From Caldithrix sp. (GTDB lineage: Bacteria > Zhuqueibacterota > Zhuqueibacteria > Thermofontimicrobiales > Sulfurfontimicrobiaceae): a stretch of 64,000 nucleotides of DNA. Under the pieces are notes generated by a model. It worked only from the letters and a program-made list of their open reading frames with translations. It was not told the origin of the DNA and searched no databases. The stretch is from contig DYKB01000020.1 in assembly GCA_020722815.1 (NCBI GenBank), positions 36,080 to 100,079 of the forward strand, given 5' to 3'. Below are positions 8,899 to 18,633 of this stretch, piece by piece; position 1 is the first letter of the stretch, and each line of letters starts with the position of its first letter. The position numbers and the translations under genes are program-made.

Positions 8899-11800
8899 AT
8901 GAATAAGAAGGTATTCATTAGTTATGCCCATCATGATATTGAATTTGCTCGAAAAGTACATGAGGATTTAAAAAATAAAGGTTATACCGTCTGGAGAGAT
9001 GAGAAGCGGTTGGAACATGCTGTTATCTGGACACAGGAAGTGACCGATGGTCTTCGCGATAATGATTGTATGATTCTGATTTGGTCGGATTTTGCGAAAA
9101 CATCCGAGCATGTGCAGAATGAAATTATGATCGCCAGGGTTCTGCTAAAGCCGATCATCCCCATTAAAGCCGAAGGACAGGTTAAATTTCCGCTGTTGCC
9201 AAAACAAATTGAGTCCCTTCATTGTATTACACACAGCGATTATAAAAAGGCTTTTACTGAATTACTTCATCGCCTGACAGAAGCCGAATTAAATAAAGTT
9301 TTCTATGCGATTGATCGGGATAATGTCCATATCCCCTTAAATCGCAATCAATATTTTTATGGGCGCGATAATGATCTGGCCAAATTATTCATCGAAGTCT
9401 GGGGAATCATGGGCCAGAAGCAGGATACCATCCCGGTAGTTGTTTCAGGGATGCCTGGCATTGGTAAAACCCGACTGGCGCTGGAGCTGGCGTACCGGAT
9501 TGGTGACCTTTATCCTGATGGTATTTTTTGGATTAATGCCGGAAGTGATGATATTGCAGTGGAATACGTCCAACTGGCGCCACTGCTGGGTATGACGCCG
9601 TTACGGGATGAATCTAAAAATGAATTTGCAAAACGAATTGTAGCCCGGTTTAACTCGCTTGCCAACAGTTTACTCATTCTGGATGATGTTCGCAATGTCG
9701 ATGTTATGCGGGAATGGTGCCCTAAAGGAGCGCGTTCCTGTGCAGTGATTGTAACCTCCCGGCTGACACTCACCGGCGAGGTAAAACTGATTCATTTACG
9801 CGAATTAGCCGAAACGCCAGCCTTAAAATTACTGTCATCCCGCCGGCCACAAATTCTCACCAATGAGGCCGAGGCGCAAGCTGCCCAGCAAATTTGTCAT
9901 CTGGTCGGAAATTTACCACTGGCTTTAAATTTGTGTGCCTGTTATCTGGAACAATATCAATTTGTTTCTGCCGTGCAGTATCTGGGAGAGTTAGAGAAAA
10001 AAGGCCCCCTCTCACATCAGACCCTTATTGGCGGCCTGAAGCAGTTTATCTCCCAGACAGAAGCCAATATTTTCTCCTGTTTTCAAATTTCTTATGAAAA
10101 ATTAGATCATAAATTAGTAAACAATTATTTTTTTCTTATATCTCAATTTGCCAACGAAAGTGTCCAGTACCAATTTATTCAGAACGCTTTTAACCAGACG
10201 GATGAAGCCGTCAAAGCGATTGAAGAATTAAAAGCAAGTTCCCTCATCGATGTCATCAATAATGAACGAATTATCATGCATCCGTTGGTTCGGAATTATG
10301 CCCGTTTGTTACAGAATGATCAGGCAAGACCGCATCAGGAGTTGGTGGTTAAGACTATGTCGAATTTCCTGGCGCTGCATAATAAATCTTCTGATTGGCG
10401 CATCGTTTTGCCCGAGACCGCCCACATTCTGCGTGCGATTGAATTAGCGGAATTAAACACTATCTGGCCAGAACTTTATCAGTTGATCTTTAATTATGCC
10501 AAATATTTAGGTTATCGCAGTGAATTTAATGCCCGGTTGAAGTATCTCGATCTCAGCCTCCAAACGATTTTAAGATTTGAGCCAAACAATCTGGTTAATC
10601 GGGCAATTATTCGAAATGAAATTGGCAAGACTTTACGGGCGCAGGGCGAATTTAATCAGGCATTGAATAATCTCAAAGCGGCGCTGGCACTCTATGAAGA
10701 AATTCATGGAAAGGATCATGCTGAAGTTGCCAATACGCTTTATGATATTGGACGCGTTCAATATGAAATCGGTGAACTTGATGAAGCATTAAACTATTTT
10801 GAGCGCGCGTACCAGATTAATAAAAATTTTTATAGTCAACAAACGCTCTATATCACCCGAATTCTCCAGGCGATTGCGAAAATTCATATTAAAAAAGGTG
10901 AATATCAAGCTGCCCATCGTGAATTGGAAGATATTCTCGCGCTAAATGGTGTGCCGAATTTAAAAATTGAGCCGGAAATTGCACCGGTATATATTGATTT
11001 AGGTCAATTAAATTTGATTTTAAATGAGCACCAACCCGCTCAGGAGAATATAAATCACGCGTTGGAAATTCTGAAAGAAAATTTTGATGAAACCCAGTTG
11101 GATTTCACTGACGTTTATGATCTGCAGGGCCGACTCTATATGGCACAGGGTCTGTATAATCAAGCACTGGATGTCTTTCAGAAATCACTGGACATTAAAA
11201 AGCAGCATTTTGGCGCCGAACATTATCAAATTGCCAAATCCTTGCTGGATATGAGCCAGGTACATCGGCTGCAAGGCAAATTTAAGGATGCAGAACAACG
11301 GGCAAACGAGGCATTATCGATCACGGAAAATCGTTTTGGTGAAAATCATGCGCTTGTTGCGGATGCCGCCGCCGGAATGGCACAAATTTATTTACATATC
11401 GGCAAATTTCAACTCGCAGAAGAAAATCTGCTGCGGGCGCTCGATATCCGAAAACGATTGTTTGCGGAAAATCATCCGGCTATCGGTGCATCGCTGGTTG
11501 ATTTTGGTAATTATTACTTAAGATTAAGTCAGTATGAATTAGCCCTGGAGACTTTTCAAAAAGCCCTGGAAATTAGCAAAAAAACTTTTGGAGAGAAACA
11601 TCCGGAAATAATCGAAAGAACGATTTTTATCGCATCCATCTATCGTGAACGCGGCGAATATGAAAAGGCACTGGAGTGTTTAAAGCCAATTCAACTGCTG
11701 GTTGATAAAATTTATAATAAAAAACCTCATCCCAATGCCGCCCGTTTATTACAGGAATTCAGTCATATCTATCGCCGGCAGGCGAAGTTCGACCTGGCTC

Positions 11801-14800
11801 TCAAACATATCAAAGAGGCCTTGATGATCAAAGAGGCCATTTACGGCGAACAGCACCCGTCCGTCGCCGATAGTCTGGAAGTGATGGTCCAAATCTATTA
11901 CCATCAGGCCCTGTTTTCATCCCTGGAAGCGATTCTGAATCGAATTCTAAAAATCCGGATCGATGTCTATGGTGAATTCCATCCGGAGATAGGAAATACC
12001 TACTACAATTTTGGTTCGTATCATCTTTTACGAGGGCAATACCGAACTGCACAGGAATATTTCCAGAAGGCGCTACAGATCAGTCAGGAATTTTTCGGAA
12101 CCGAGAATCCCGCCAGCATCGAGCGGTTGATTGAATTAGCCGAAATTTCCCGCTTATTGGGACATTATCAGCAAGCGTTACAATATCTGGAAGAAGCTCA
12201 GGCAGCTATTACCGTCGTATTTGTCTCAAAACCACATCCGCTTGTGGCCCGACTCTATCTGGAATACAGCAACGTTTATCGCCGGCAGGGACGATTTGAT
12301 AGTGAGGCCATGGATTTTGTCAAAAAATCATTAGAAATGAAAAAACTCATTTATGGCCCCAATCATCCTTCAGTCGCAGAGGCCATGGAAGTCCTGGAAA
12401 AGATTTACTATCATCAGTGCAAGTTTGAACTTTCGGAAAAATTACTGGAAACGACTTGGCAGATTCGCGAAAAAGCTTACGGAAAAAATCATCCCGAAGT
12501 CGCCAGCAGCCTCCATGATTTTGGATCCTTCTACTTGCGAAAAGGAGATTATGAAAAGGCAATAAATTATTTCCAGCAAGCACTGGAAATCACCAGCGCG
12601 AGTCTCAGTGAACAACATCCCGAAGTCATCGAACGACAGATGAATCTGGCGCAAGCCTATCGGATGAATGGTGAGTTCATCAAGACGCAGGAGCTGTTGC
12701 AAAAGTCTCAGGAAATTGCCAAAACAATTTTTAACGGCTCATCCCACCCGATAATGGCGCGTTTAATTCTTGAATTAAGTGAAATTAATCGACTGGGGGG
12801 TAATTTTACCCGCGCCCTTGAACTTGCCCTGCAATCATTGGACATGAAACAACAGATTTATGGCGAGAACCATCCCTCCATTGCCGAAACACTGGATGTT
12901 ATCGGCAAAATATACAGCCATCTGTACGAATTTTCAAAACTCGAAGAGACTTTAGATCGGGCATATCAAATCCGTCTTGAAGTTTTTGGGAAAGGGCATC
13001 CATTAATTGGCGATTCCTTAAGTAGTTATGGCAAATTTTATTTGAAAAAAGGTGAGTACGAACTGGCCATCTCTAAATTTAAGGAAGCGCTGCAGGTAAG
13101 TTTAACTGTCTTTGGTGAAAACCATCCCGAAGTTGTCGAAAGATATTTAAACATGGCAACGGTTTTTCGCGAGAAAGGTAACTATAAGGAAGCATTCACG
13201 TATCTTGAAAATTCCCGCAAGGTTGCAGATCGGATCTATGGAAAATCGAACCATCCGGTTGTGGCGCGGCTGCTTTTAGAATACGCTCAGGTATTGCGCT
13301 GGAAAGGTTTATTTAAGGACGCCATGGAGTACGTGAACCAGTCCATTGAAATGAAAAAGGTCATTTATAACATTAAACACCCTTCCTATGCAGAAGCTTT
13401 GGAGACACGTGCCCGGCTTTATATTCACCAATCAAAATTTACCGAGGCGAAAAAAGACCTTGATCGAACCCTGGAAATCAGAAAAAATTCCTATGGAAAA
13501 GAACATCCGGAAGTTGGAAATACATTACAGGAATTAGGTGCTTATTATAGCCGAATTGGAAATTATCGGGAAGCCATTCAAAATTATCAAATCGCGCTGG
13601 AAATTTGTCAGAAAAATTTTGGAATTCAACACCCCGATTGTATCGAACGTGAACTGGATTTAGTGGTCGCTTACCGGCTTATCGGTAGTTACGATGAAGC
13701 ATTGCAACATCTGGAAGCATTACAAAAACTGGCAGAGGCCCGATTCGGAGACAGTCCGCATTCAATCGTTGCCCGGATGTATCAGGAATTTGGGCTGGTA
13801 TTACGGGGGAAGGCGCAATTTGATCTGGCGCTGTCGTATGTGGAAAAATCCATTGAGATGAAGAAATTAATTTATGGTCCCGACCACCCATCTTTGGCTG
13901 AAACGCTGGGAATTAAAGAACGCATTCATTTACATCAATATAATCTGGATGAGATGCACCGCGTGATGAATCAGGTTTTAAGAATTCGGAAAGCGGCGTA
14001 TGGAGAGGAACACCCGGAAGTTGGGAAGAGTCTGCATGCGCTGGGTGAATATCATCAGGCAAAAGGTGAATATAAAGAAGCGGTAAATTATTATCAAAAT
14101 GCCTTAAAGATGACCCGACAGTTTCAGGGCGATACGCATCCGCAAGTGCTGGTTCAGCTTATCTCATTGGCAGCCAATTATCGCATTCAGGGTGAATATT
14201 TGACAGCGCTGAAATACCTGGAAGAGGCGAAAAAAATAGCCGATGAAATTTATAAAAATATCAGCCATCCCCTGGTAGCGCGGATGTTCCTGGAATTTAG
14301 CCAGGTTCACCAGCGCCTGGGCGCTCTTGAGTTAGGAGAAGAATTCATCGAGAAATCACTTAAAATGAAAGAAGCCATTTATGGAATCGAGCACCCGTCA
14401 GTGGCTGAAGCCTTGCTGGGAAAAGCGAAAATTTTAATCCAGCGGTTTCAATATAATGAAGCTGAAATACTCATTCAGGAAGCCTTGAATGTACGGTTGA
14501 ATTCCTATGGGCAAGAGCACCCTGAAGTTGCGGAATCGCTACATGAATGGGGATGTTTACTTTCAGATCGTGGAAATTACATCAAAGCCATTGAAAAATT
14601 TCAGGAAGCACAATGGATTGAGAAAAAATTTTATGTAACATCTCATCCAGCCATGGGGAAACTCTGGCTGGATTTGGGAATCGCCTTCCGACAAATAAAT
14701 GAATTAAACAAAGCGCTGGATTGCCTTGATTCGGCTTATAATATTGATACTAAATTTTTTGGCGCACAACATCCGTACATCGCCCGTGTTTTGATGGAAA

Positions 14801-15198
14801 TCGGGATTGTTTTTTGGAAAAAGAACAATTCCGATTCAGCGATTAAACATCTGCAGGAGGCACAACAAATTTATCAAACCAGTTCTGGAACAACGCAGGC
14901 TGAATTAGCGATAAATCTGGATTATCTGGGGCTTATTTTTGGTGCTTCTGGATATTTTGAAGAAGCACTTCAAAATTTAGAGCAGGCCCGGAAACTAAAA
15001 AATCAAATATACGATGAGCGTCATCCGGAAATTGCCAGAACGCTGCTCTTTTCCGGAAAAGTCTATCTGAACATGGGCAAGCGAAGTTTAACGGAAAAAC
15101 TATTAAAGGAAGCATTACAAATTTGCGATAAGAAACTTGACCGTCAAAATCCTTTAACACAGGAGGTAGTAAAGGAATTGGAAATGCTATCAAAATAA
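8899..15198 (+). CDS. TIR / NB-ARC (STAND NTPase) / TPR-repeat protein, 2099 residues
   Basis: ATG at 8899 is chosen over an upstream TTG (8842) because AGGAG lies ten bases before it and the TIR domain begins at once (KVFISYAHHD). Domains: TIR, residues about 4-130; NB-ARC NTPase about 150-470 with Walker A GMPGIGKT (184-191), Walker B LLILDDV (258-264), a VIVTSR sensor, GNLPLAL (337-343) and an MHP..R.YAR winged-helix motif from 460; tetratricopeptide repeats of kinesin-light-chain type from about 570 to the end. This is the STAND layout of intracellular immune receptors: TPRs sense a ligand, the NTPase oligomerises, and the TIR acts as effector, usually by consuming NAD+. At the expected catalytic Glu position this TIR seems to have Thr or Gln (IWTQEV), so NADase activity is uncertain. 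No signal peptide, so cytosolic. A dikinase-like gene starts 20 bases downstream. Confidence 0.93.
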   Translation: MNKKVFISYAHHDIEFARKVHEDLKNKGYTVWRDEKRLEHAVIWTQEVTDGLRDNDCMILIWSDFAKTSEHVQNEIMIARVLLKPIIPIKAEGQVKFPLLPKQIESLHCITHSDYKKAFTELLHRLTEAELNKVFYAIDRDNVHIPLNRNQYFYGRDNDLAKLFIEVWGIMGQKQDTIPVVVSGMPGIGKTRLALELAYRIGDLYPDGIFWINAGSDDIAVEYVQLAPLLGMTPLRDESKNEFAKRIVARFNSLANSLLILDDVRNVDVMREWCPKGARSCAVIVTSRLTLTGEVKLIHLRELAETPALKLLSSRRPQILTNEAEAQAAQQICHLVGNLPLALNLCACYLEQYQFVSAVQYLGELEKKGPLSHQTLIGGLKQFISQTEANIFSCFQISYEKLDHKLVNNYFFLISQFANESVQYQFIQNAFNQTDEAVKAIEELKASSLIDVINNERIIMHPLVRNYARLLQNDQARPHQELVVKTMSNFLALHNKSSDWRIVLPETAHILRAIELAELNTIWPELYQLIFNYAKYLGYRSEFNARLKYLDLSLQTILRFEPNNLVNRAIIRNEIGKTLRAQGEFNQALNNLKAALALYEEIHGKDHAEVANTLYDIGRVQYEIGELDEALNYFERAYQINKNFYSQQTLYITRILQAIAKIHIKKGEYQAAHRELEDILALNGVPNLKIEPEIAPVYIDLGQLNLILNEHQPAQENINHALEILKENFDETQLDFTDVYDLQGRLYMAQGLYNQALDVFQKSLDIKKQHFGAEHYQIAKSLLDMSQVHRLQGKFKDAEQRANEALSITENRFGENHALVADAAAGMAQIYLHIGKFQLAEENLLRALDIRKRLFAENHPAIGASLVDFGNYYLRLSQYELALETFQKALEISKKTFGEKHPEIIERTIFIASIYRERGEYEKALECLKPIQLLVDKIYNKKPHPNAARLLQEFSHIYRRQAKFDLALKHIKEALMIKEAIYGEQHPSVADSLEVMVQIYYHQALFSSLEAILNRILKIRIDVYGEFHPEIGNTYYNFGSYHLLRGQYRTAQEYFQKALQISQEFFGTENPASIERLIELAEISRLLGHYQQALQYLEEAQAAITVVFVSKPHPLVARLYLEYSNVYRRQGRFDSEAMDFVKKSLEMKKLIYGPNHPSVAEAMEVLEKIYYHQCKFELSEKLLETTWQIREKAYGKNHPEVASSLHDFGSFYLRKGDYEKAINYFQQALEITSASLSEQHPEVIERQMNLAQAYRMNGEFIKTQELLQKSQEIAKTIFNGSSHPIMARLILELSEINRLGGNFTRALELALQSLDMKQQIYGENHPSIAETLDVIGKIYSHLYEFSKLEETLDRAYQIRLEVFGKGHPLIGDSLSSYGKFYLKKGEYELAISKFKEALQVSLTVFGENHPEVVERYLNMATVFREKGNYKEAFTYLENSRKVADRIYGKSNHPVVARLLLEYAQVLRWKGLFKDAMEYVNQSIEMKKVIYNIKHPSYAEALETRARLYIHQSKFTEAKKDLDRTLEIRKNSYGKEHPEVGNTLQELGAYYSRIGNYREAIQNYQIALEICQKNFGIQHPDCIERELDLVVAYRLIGSYDEALQHLEALQKLAEARFGDSPHSIVARMYQEFGLVLRGKAQFDLALSYVEKSIEMKKLIYGPDHPSLAETLGIKERIHLHQYNLDEMHRVMNQVLRIRKAAYGEEHPEVGKSLHALGEYHQAKGEYKEAVNYYQNALKMTRQFQGDTHPQVLVQLISLAANYRIQGEYLTALKYLEEAKKIADEIYKNISHPLVARMFLEFSQVHQRLGALELGEEFIEKSLKMKEAIYGIEHPSVAEALLGKAKILIQRFQYNEAEILIQEALNVRLNSYGQEHPEVAESLHEWGCLLSDRGNYIKAIEKFQEAQWIEKKFYVTSHPAMGKLWLDLGIAFRQINELNKALDCLDSAYNIDTKFFGAQHPYIARVLMEIGIVFWKKNNSDSAIKHLQEAQQIYQTSSGTTQAELAINLDYLGLIFGASGYFEEALQNLEQARKLKNQIYDERHPEIARTLLFSGKVYLNMGKRSLTEKLLKEALQICDKKLDRQNPLTQEVVKELEMLSK
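11221..15198 (+). repeat. higher-order tandem repeat of four-TPR blocks, about 507 bases each
   Basis: Within the TIR/NB-ARC gene the same anchor (a His codon followed by Pro or similar and an AR/AK motif) recurs at 11221, 11728, 12235, 12745, 13252, 13759, 14266 and 14770. The intervals are 507, 507, 510, 507, 507, 507 and 504 bases, that is 168-170 codons. Each block holds four distinguishable TPR subtypes in fixed order: HP.VARL...YRRQG, HPSVAEALE...YYHQ, HPEV..SL..G.YYL.KG, and HPEVIER...YR..G. The last block is partial. Confidence 0.9.
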
Positions 15199-15218
15199 AT
15201 ACATGATGGGTACCCCTG

Positions 15219-17828
15219 ATGATTTTTGCGACGACCTTATCAACCAAAAAAATACTGAAAATTTTGAGTCTTAATCCGTCTCGGAAAACCTCCGGGCGGG
15301 ATCTTATTGGTAGCAAGGCTCAAAGCCTTTTACGATTATACGAATTAGGCTACAGTATTCCAGACTCGATTTGTCTTGATGGGACATTTTTTTACCAATT
15401 TTCCAAAAAACAACAACTACCCGATGAATTATTTGAGCAGATCAGCCAATTCAATTTAGCGCGCAAACTCGCTATCCGGAGCTCAAGTAATATCGAAGAT
15501 TCTCCCACCGAAAGCTATGCTGGTTCATTTCAAACGCGCTTAAACGTACCAAATCAGCCGAGTGAAATTAAAAAAGCAATTTATGATTGTTATGACTCGT
15601 TACGAATGCAACAAAAGTATCTGTCAGGGGACGAAAGAAATGGACAAAATAACAAGACTTTTATGGGCATCCTGATCCAGCCCATGATTGACGCCTATAT
15701 CTCCGGGGTTATTTTTACCAGTTCCCCGATTTCACCCAATCAAAACAGTTATCGAATTGAATATTGCACCGGCAATGGCGATCGCCTAACCGGGGGATTG
15801 CTTACGGGCCATGCAATTACGCTTGATAAAAAAAATGGCAAAATTTTACAGCAAGAAAGTAATATGCTTCTCTCGCGTGCGCTCATTCAACAGCTCTGGC
15901 AATTCTCAACCCATCTGGAAAGACGTTTTAATTTTCCCCAGGATGTGGAATTTGTCGTCTCAAAAGAGGATGAAAAAATTTATCTGCTTCAAACCCGTCC
16001 CATTACAGCCTTTACCTATCGACCCGAATATATCATTCAGAATGAAAATTATTATATCCAGGCCCTTTTTCGACAACAACAACACGATTATGGTGAGTTT
16101 CCAGTACTTTCAAGTAATAATATTCTCGAACTTTTCCAAACCGCGATTCCGTTGGGATATTCAATATTTAAATATGTCTTTGCCGGCACAAGATTTTTAC
16201 AGGGAGCGATAAACACCGGCCGCAAGAAATTGGGTTATGCCCCAATCCGTCGTTCGGAACAGTCCCAATTTTTTATCGCCATAGGAAACCAACCCCGTGT
16301 AAACTGTACAATTGACGCATTGACCTTCCGATTAAAAGGAATTAAAAGAAGTCTTTATATTAAAAATCTGATTCATCATTACCTGCAGGAAATGCGTCAT
16401 GATCCTGAAAAAGCAATTTATCCCGAATTTGAAATTTATATCCAGAATCCGGATTTGAAGACCTGTCAAAATACCTGGGGGGCATCCGGCGCGAAATATC
16501 ATCAGATTTATCAAAATTTTCTATCAAAAATCGAAAAAGAAAAAGTACCGGCCATTCTGGATACTATTCTGGAAAAAATCGATGATAACGAAAAATTTTA
16601 TCAAACTGAGCTAAAAATGGATTTACCAGCGATTGGGCAAATTAAATTAATTAAACGGCTCTTTAAATATATTGAATATTTGAGGACAAACCTGGGGGTC
16701 GAATATGTAAAAATTGCACGGATTGCCTTTTTAGGATCTTTTTTAATCAAGCAAAAACTCAATTATTTAGCTCAAAAATATCCAGGGACACTCCTGAATT
16801 ACCATGAGACAAATAATAATCAACGCTTTTCAAATTTCATCAACCAATTTATGGATTTATTATTCAGTCATGAAAAATGCCCCGAGCAATATAAGATTCC
16901 CAATCAACTTCAGGCTGAACAGAACGTTATCAATGGGACAATGAGTGTCTCCAGGTTCCTTGAAATTTTTGGACATATTGGTCCGCTGGATATCAGCCAG
17001 CCCCGATTAATTGAAGAACCAACAGAACTAATTAAAAGCCTCTTTGATATTCAAAAAAATCGTACATTTCCACCTTACGACTTGAAGCATGCAGAAGTTG
17101 AAAATTTTTATGCCCGATTTGATCAATTCGAACCTGAATCTTACCAGGAATTTAAAAAGTGGATTCGTTTTACCTGCATTTTTTTAAACCTGCGGGAGAA
17201 AATAAAATTTGAATTGCTCAAAATTATCTTTTTGATTAAAAAAGTCGTTTTGGAAATGAAAAAGCACCTTGGTCTGAATGGCCTGGTTTATTTCCTTGAA
17301 ATTGATGAATTATTGTCCTATTCGCTAAATCCAGGGAAATACCGAATTCGGGCAATGCAGCGTAAAGCCTATTTTGATGCCAGTAAATCCATTGAAATTA
17401 AAAAAGTTATCAAGGATGCTTCTGAACAAAATCTTGCACAAAGGACTATTTCACCCCTGACAAACTATACTGATTTAAAATATCATTTTACTGAAGGCAA
17501 TTCGATTCATTATGGAGAAGCCGAAGGAATTTGTCTGGTTGCCCACAACAATCAGGAGTATTACGAAAAATTAATTGATTATCGAAAAAAAGGAATTACA
17601 GATATCATTGGTTTTTTTAAAGGTCTGGAACTTTCTTACGCCAACTTGCCATCGCTTAAGGGGATCGTCACCGAAAATGGGGGGTATCTGGCTCACGCCG
17701 GTACAATTGCCCGCGAACATAATATTCCCTACATTTCAGACGTGAATATCGAACAATTTAAGGACGGCTATCATGTCATTCTGGATACATCCAATCACAA
17801 AGTGATTTATCGGGAAGGTGAAATTTAA
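15219..17828 (+). CDS. PEP-synthase/rifampicin-phosphotransferase-like dikinase
   Basis: 869 residues. N-terminal part (about 30-270) is a pyruvate-phosphate-dikinase ATP-grasp domain: GSKAQSLLRL, AIRSSSNIED from residue 85, YAGSFQT, and LLQTRPITAF closing it. The C-terminal 100 residues are the swivelling phosphohistidine domain, with the NGG..AHAG.IARE..IP motif and predicted phosphorylated His826. The TIM-barrel PEP/pyruvate domain of PpsA and PPDK is missing; the middle 480 residues are helical and not recognised. Domain order and length resemble rifampicin phosphotransferase (ATP domain, drug domain, His domain), which transfers the beta-phosphate of ATP to its substrate. The acceptor here is unknown. 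The gene starts 20 bases after the TIR/NB-ARC stop, so the two are probably cotranscribed. Confidence 0.85.
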   Translation: MIFATTLSTKKILKILSLNPSRKTSGRDLIGSKAQSLLRLYELGYSIPDSICLDGTFFYQFSKKQQLPDELFEQISQFNLARKLAIRSSSNIEDSPTESYAGSFQTRLNVPNQPSEIKKAIYDCYDSLRMQQKYLSGDERNGQNNKTFMGILIQPMIDAYISGVIFTSSPISPNQNSYRIEYCTGNGDRLTGGLLTGHAITLDKKNGKILQQESNMLLSRALIQQLWQFSTHLERRFNFPQDVEFVVSKEDEKIYLLQTRPITAFTYRPEYIIQNENYYIQALFRQQQHDYGEFPVLSSNNILELFQTAIPLGYSIFKYVFAGTRFLQGAINTGRKKLGYAPIRRSEQSQFFIAIGNQPRVNCTIDALTFRLKGIKRSLYIKNLIHHYLQEMRHDPEKAIYPEFEIYIQNPDLKTCQNTWGASGAKYHQIYQNFLSKIEKEKVPAILDTILEKIDDNEKFYQTELKMDLPAIGQIKLIKRLFKYIEYLRTNLGVEYVKIARIAFLGSFLIKQKLNYLAQKYPGTLLNYHETNNNQRFSNFINQFMDLLFSHEKCPEQYKIPNQLQAEQNVINGTMSVSRFLEIFGHIGPLDISQPRLIEEPTELIKSLFDIQKNRTFPPYDLKHAEVENFYARFDQFEPESYQEFKKWIRFTCIFLNLREKIKFELLKIIFLIKKVVLEMKKHLGLNGLVYFLEIDELLSYSLNPGKYRIRAMQRKAYFDASKSIEIKKVIKDASEQNLAQRTISPLTNYTDLKYHFTEGNSIHYGEAEGICLVAHNNQEYYEKLIDYRKKGITDIIGFFKGLELSYANLPSLKGIVTENGGYLAHAGTIAREHNIPYISDVNIEQFKDGYHVILDTSNHKVIYREGEI

Positions 17829-17940
17829 TAATTTTGCTAAAAATCATTAATTAGTATTCGGGGATCAAAACGGACAGAAACAGCGGCGATGACCGGTAAA
17901 GCGCCATGGGAGAAAGTTATTTTTGAACGGACAGGTTCAA

Positions 17941-18633
17941 TTAAGCGGCACCTGTCGCAAACTGAAAGTTCGGTATCCTATTTTTTTCAATGTTCGAAAG
18001 TGATTCTCTTTTCTCACCAGGAAACAACTCTGTTTTTAAATTATGCTCAAAAAATTGTCCATAATCGTACCGATGTGCATTCAACAAATCCTCGAGCGTA
18101 ATATTTTGCTTCCCCGGTTGATAATATGGCACAATCAGTCGCAGGTACCAACCATGTGTAATTAATAAAATCTTTTGATAAGGGGTTGAATTCAATTTTT
18201 TATCTAATGCCTGTAATCGTTTTTTTGAATCTTCGAAAGTTTCAACATTATCACCCTCATACCAGCGCTTTAAAATAAGGGAACGACAACCTTTCAGCCC
18301 CCCAAACCGGGTGAATTCACTTTCAGTAATAATATTTTTTGAGAATGATATTTCAGCCAGCAGCGGTTCATCCTTTATTTCGGGTTTGTGTGCAAGCTTT
18401 TCTTGGATGAGTTCAGCCGTTTCCCGGGCTCTACGAAAAGGAGAATGGTAAATTATATCGACATTTTTCAGTTCATCGGCTACTTTAAAATTCTTTTTAT
18501 AATCTCTATTCAATCCATGATTTTCATCATCTACTTTTAACATGAAACCCATGAAAGCTTTATAATCTAAATACTCATAATCCGTGTTATGCAAGGCCTT
18601 CCCATGCCTCATGAAAATTATTTTTTTCTCCAT
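17941..18633 (-). CDS. histidine phosphatase (phosphoglycerate mutase-like) protein
   Basis: 230 residues from the ATG at 18633, which has AGGAT upstream on the minus strand; the frame continues upstream without better start. The RHG signature is at residues 9-11 (FMRHGKA), the second basic motif is SPFRRARETAELI, and the second catalytic His is in LITHGWYLR. Family members form a phosphohistidine intermediate and act on phosphosugars, phosphoproteins (SixA-like) or nucleotides. The substrate is not readable. It converges on the dikinase-like gene with 112 bases between the stops. Confidence 0.85.
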   Translation of the reverse strand: MEKKIIFMRHGKALHNTDYEYLDYKAFMGFMLKVDDENHGLNRDYKKNFKVADELKNVDIIYHSPFRRARETAELIQEKLAHKPEIKDEPLLAEISFSKNIITESEFTRFGGLKGCRSLILKRWYEGDNVETFEDSKKRLQALDKKLNSTPYQKILLITHGWYLRLIVPYYQPGKQNITLEDLLNAHRYDYGQFFEHNLKTELFPGEKRESLSNIEKNRIPNFQFATGAA

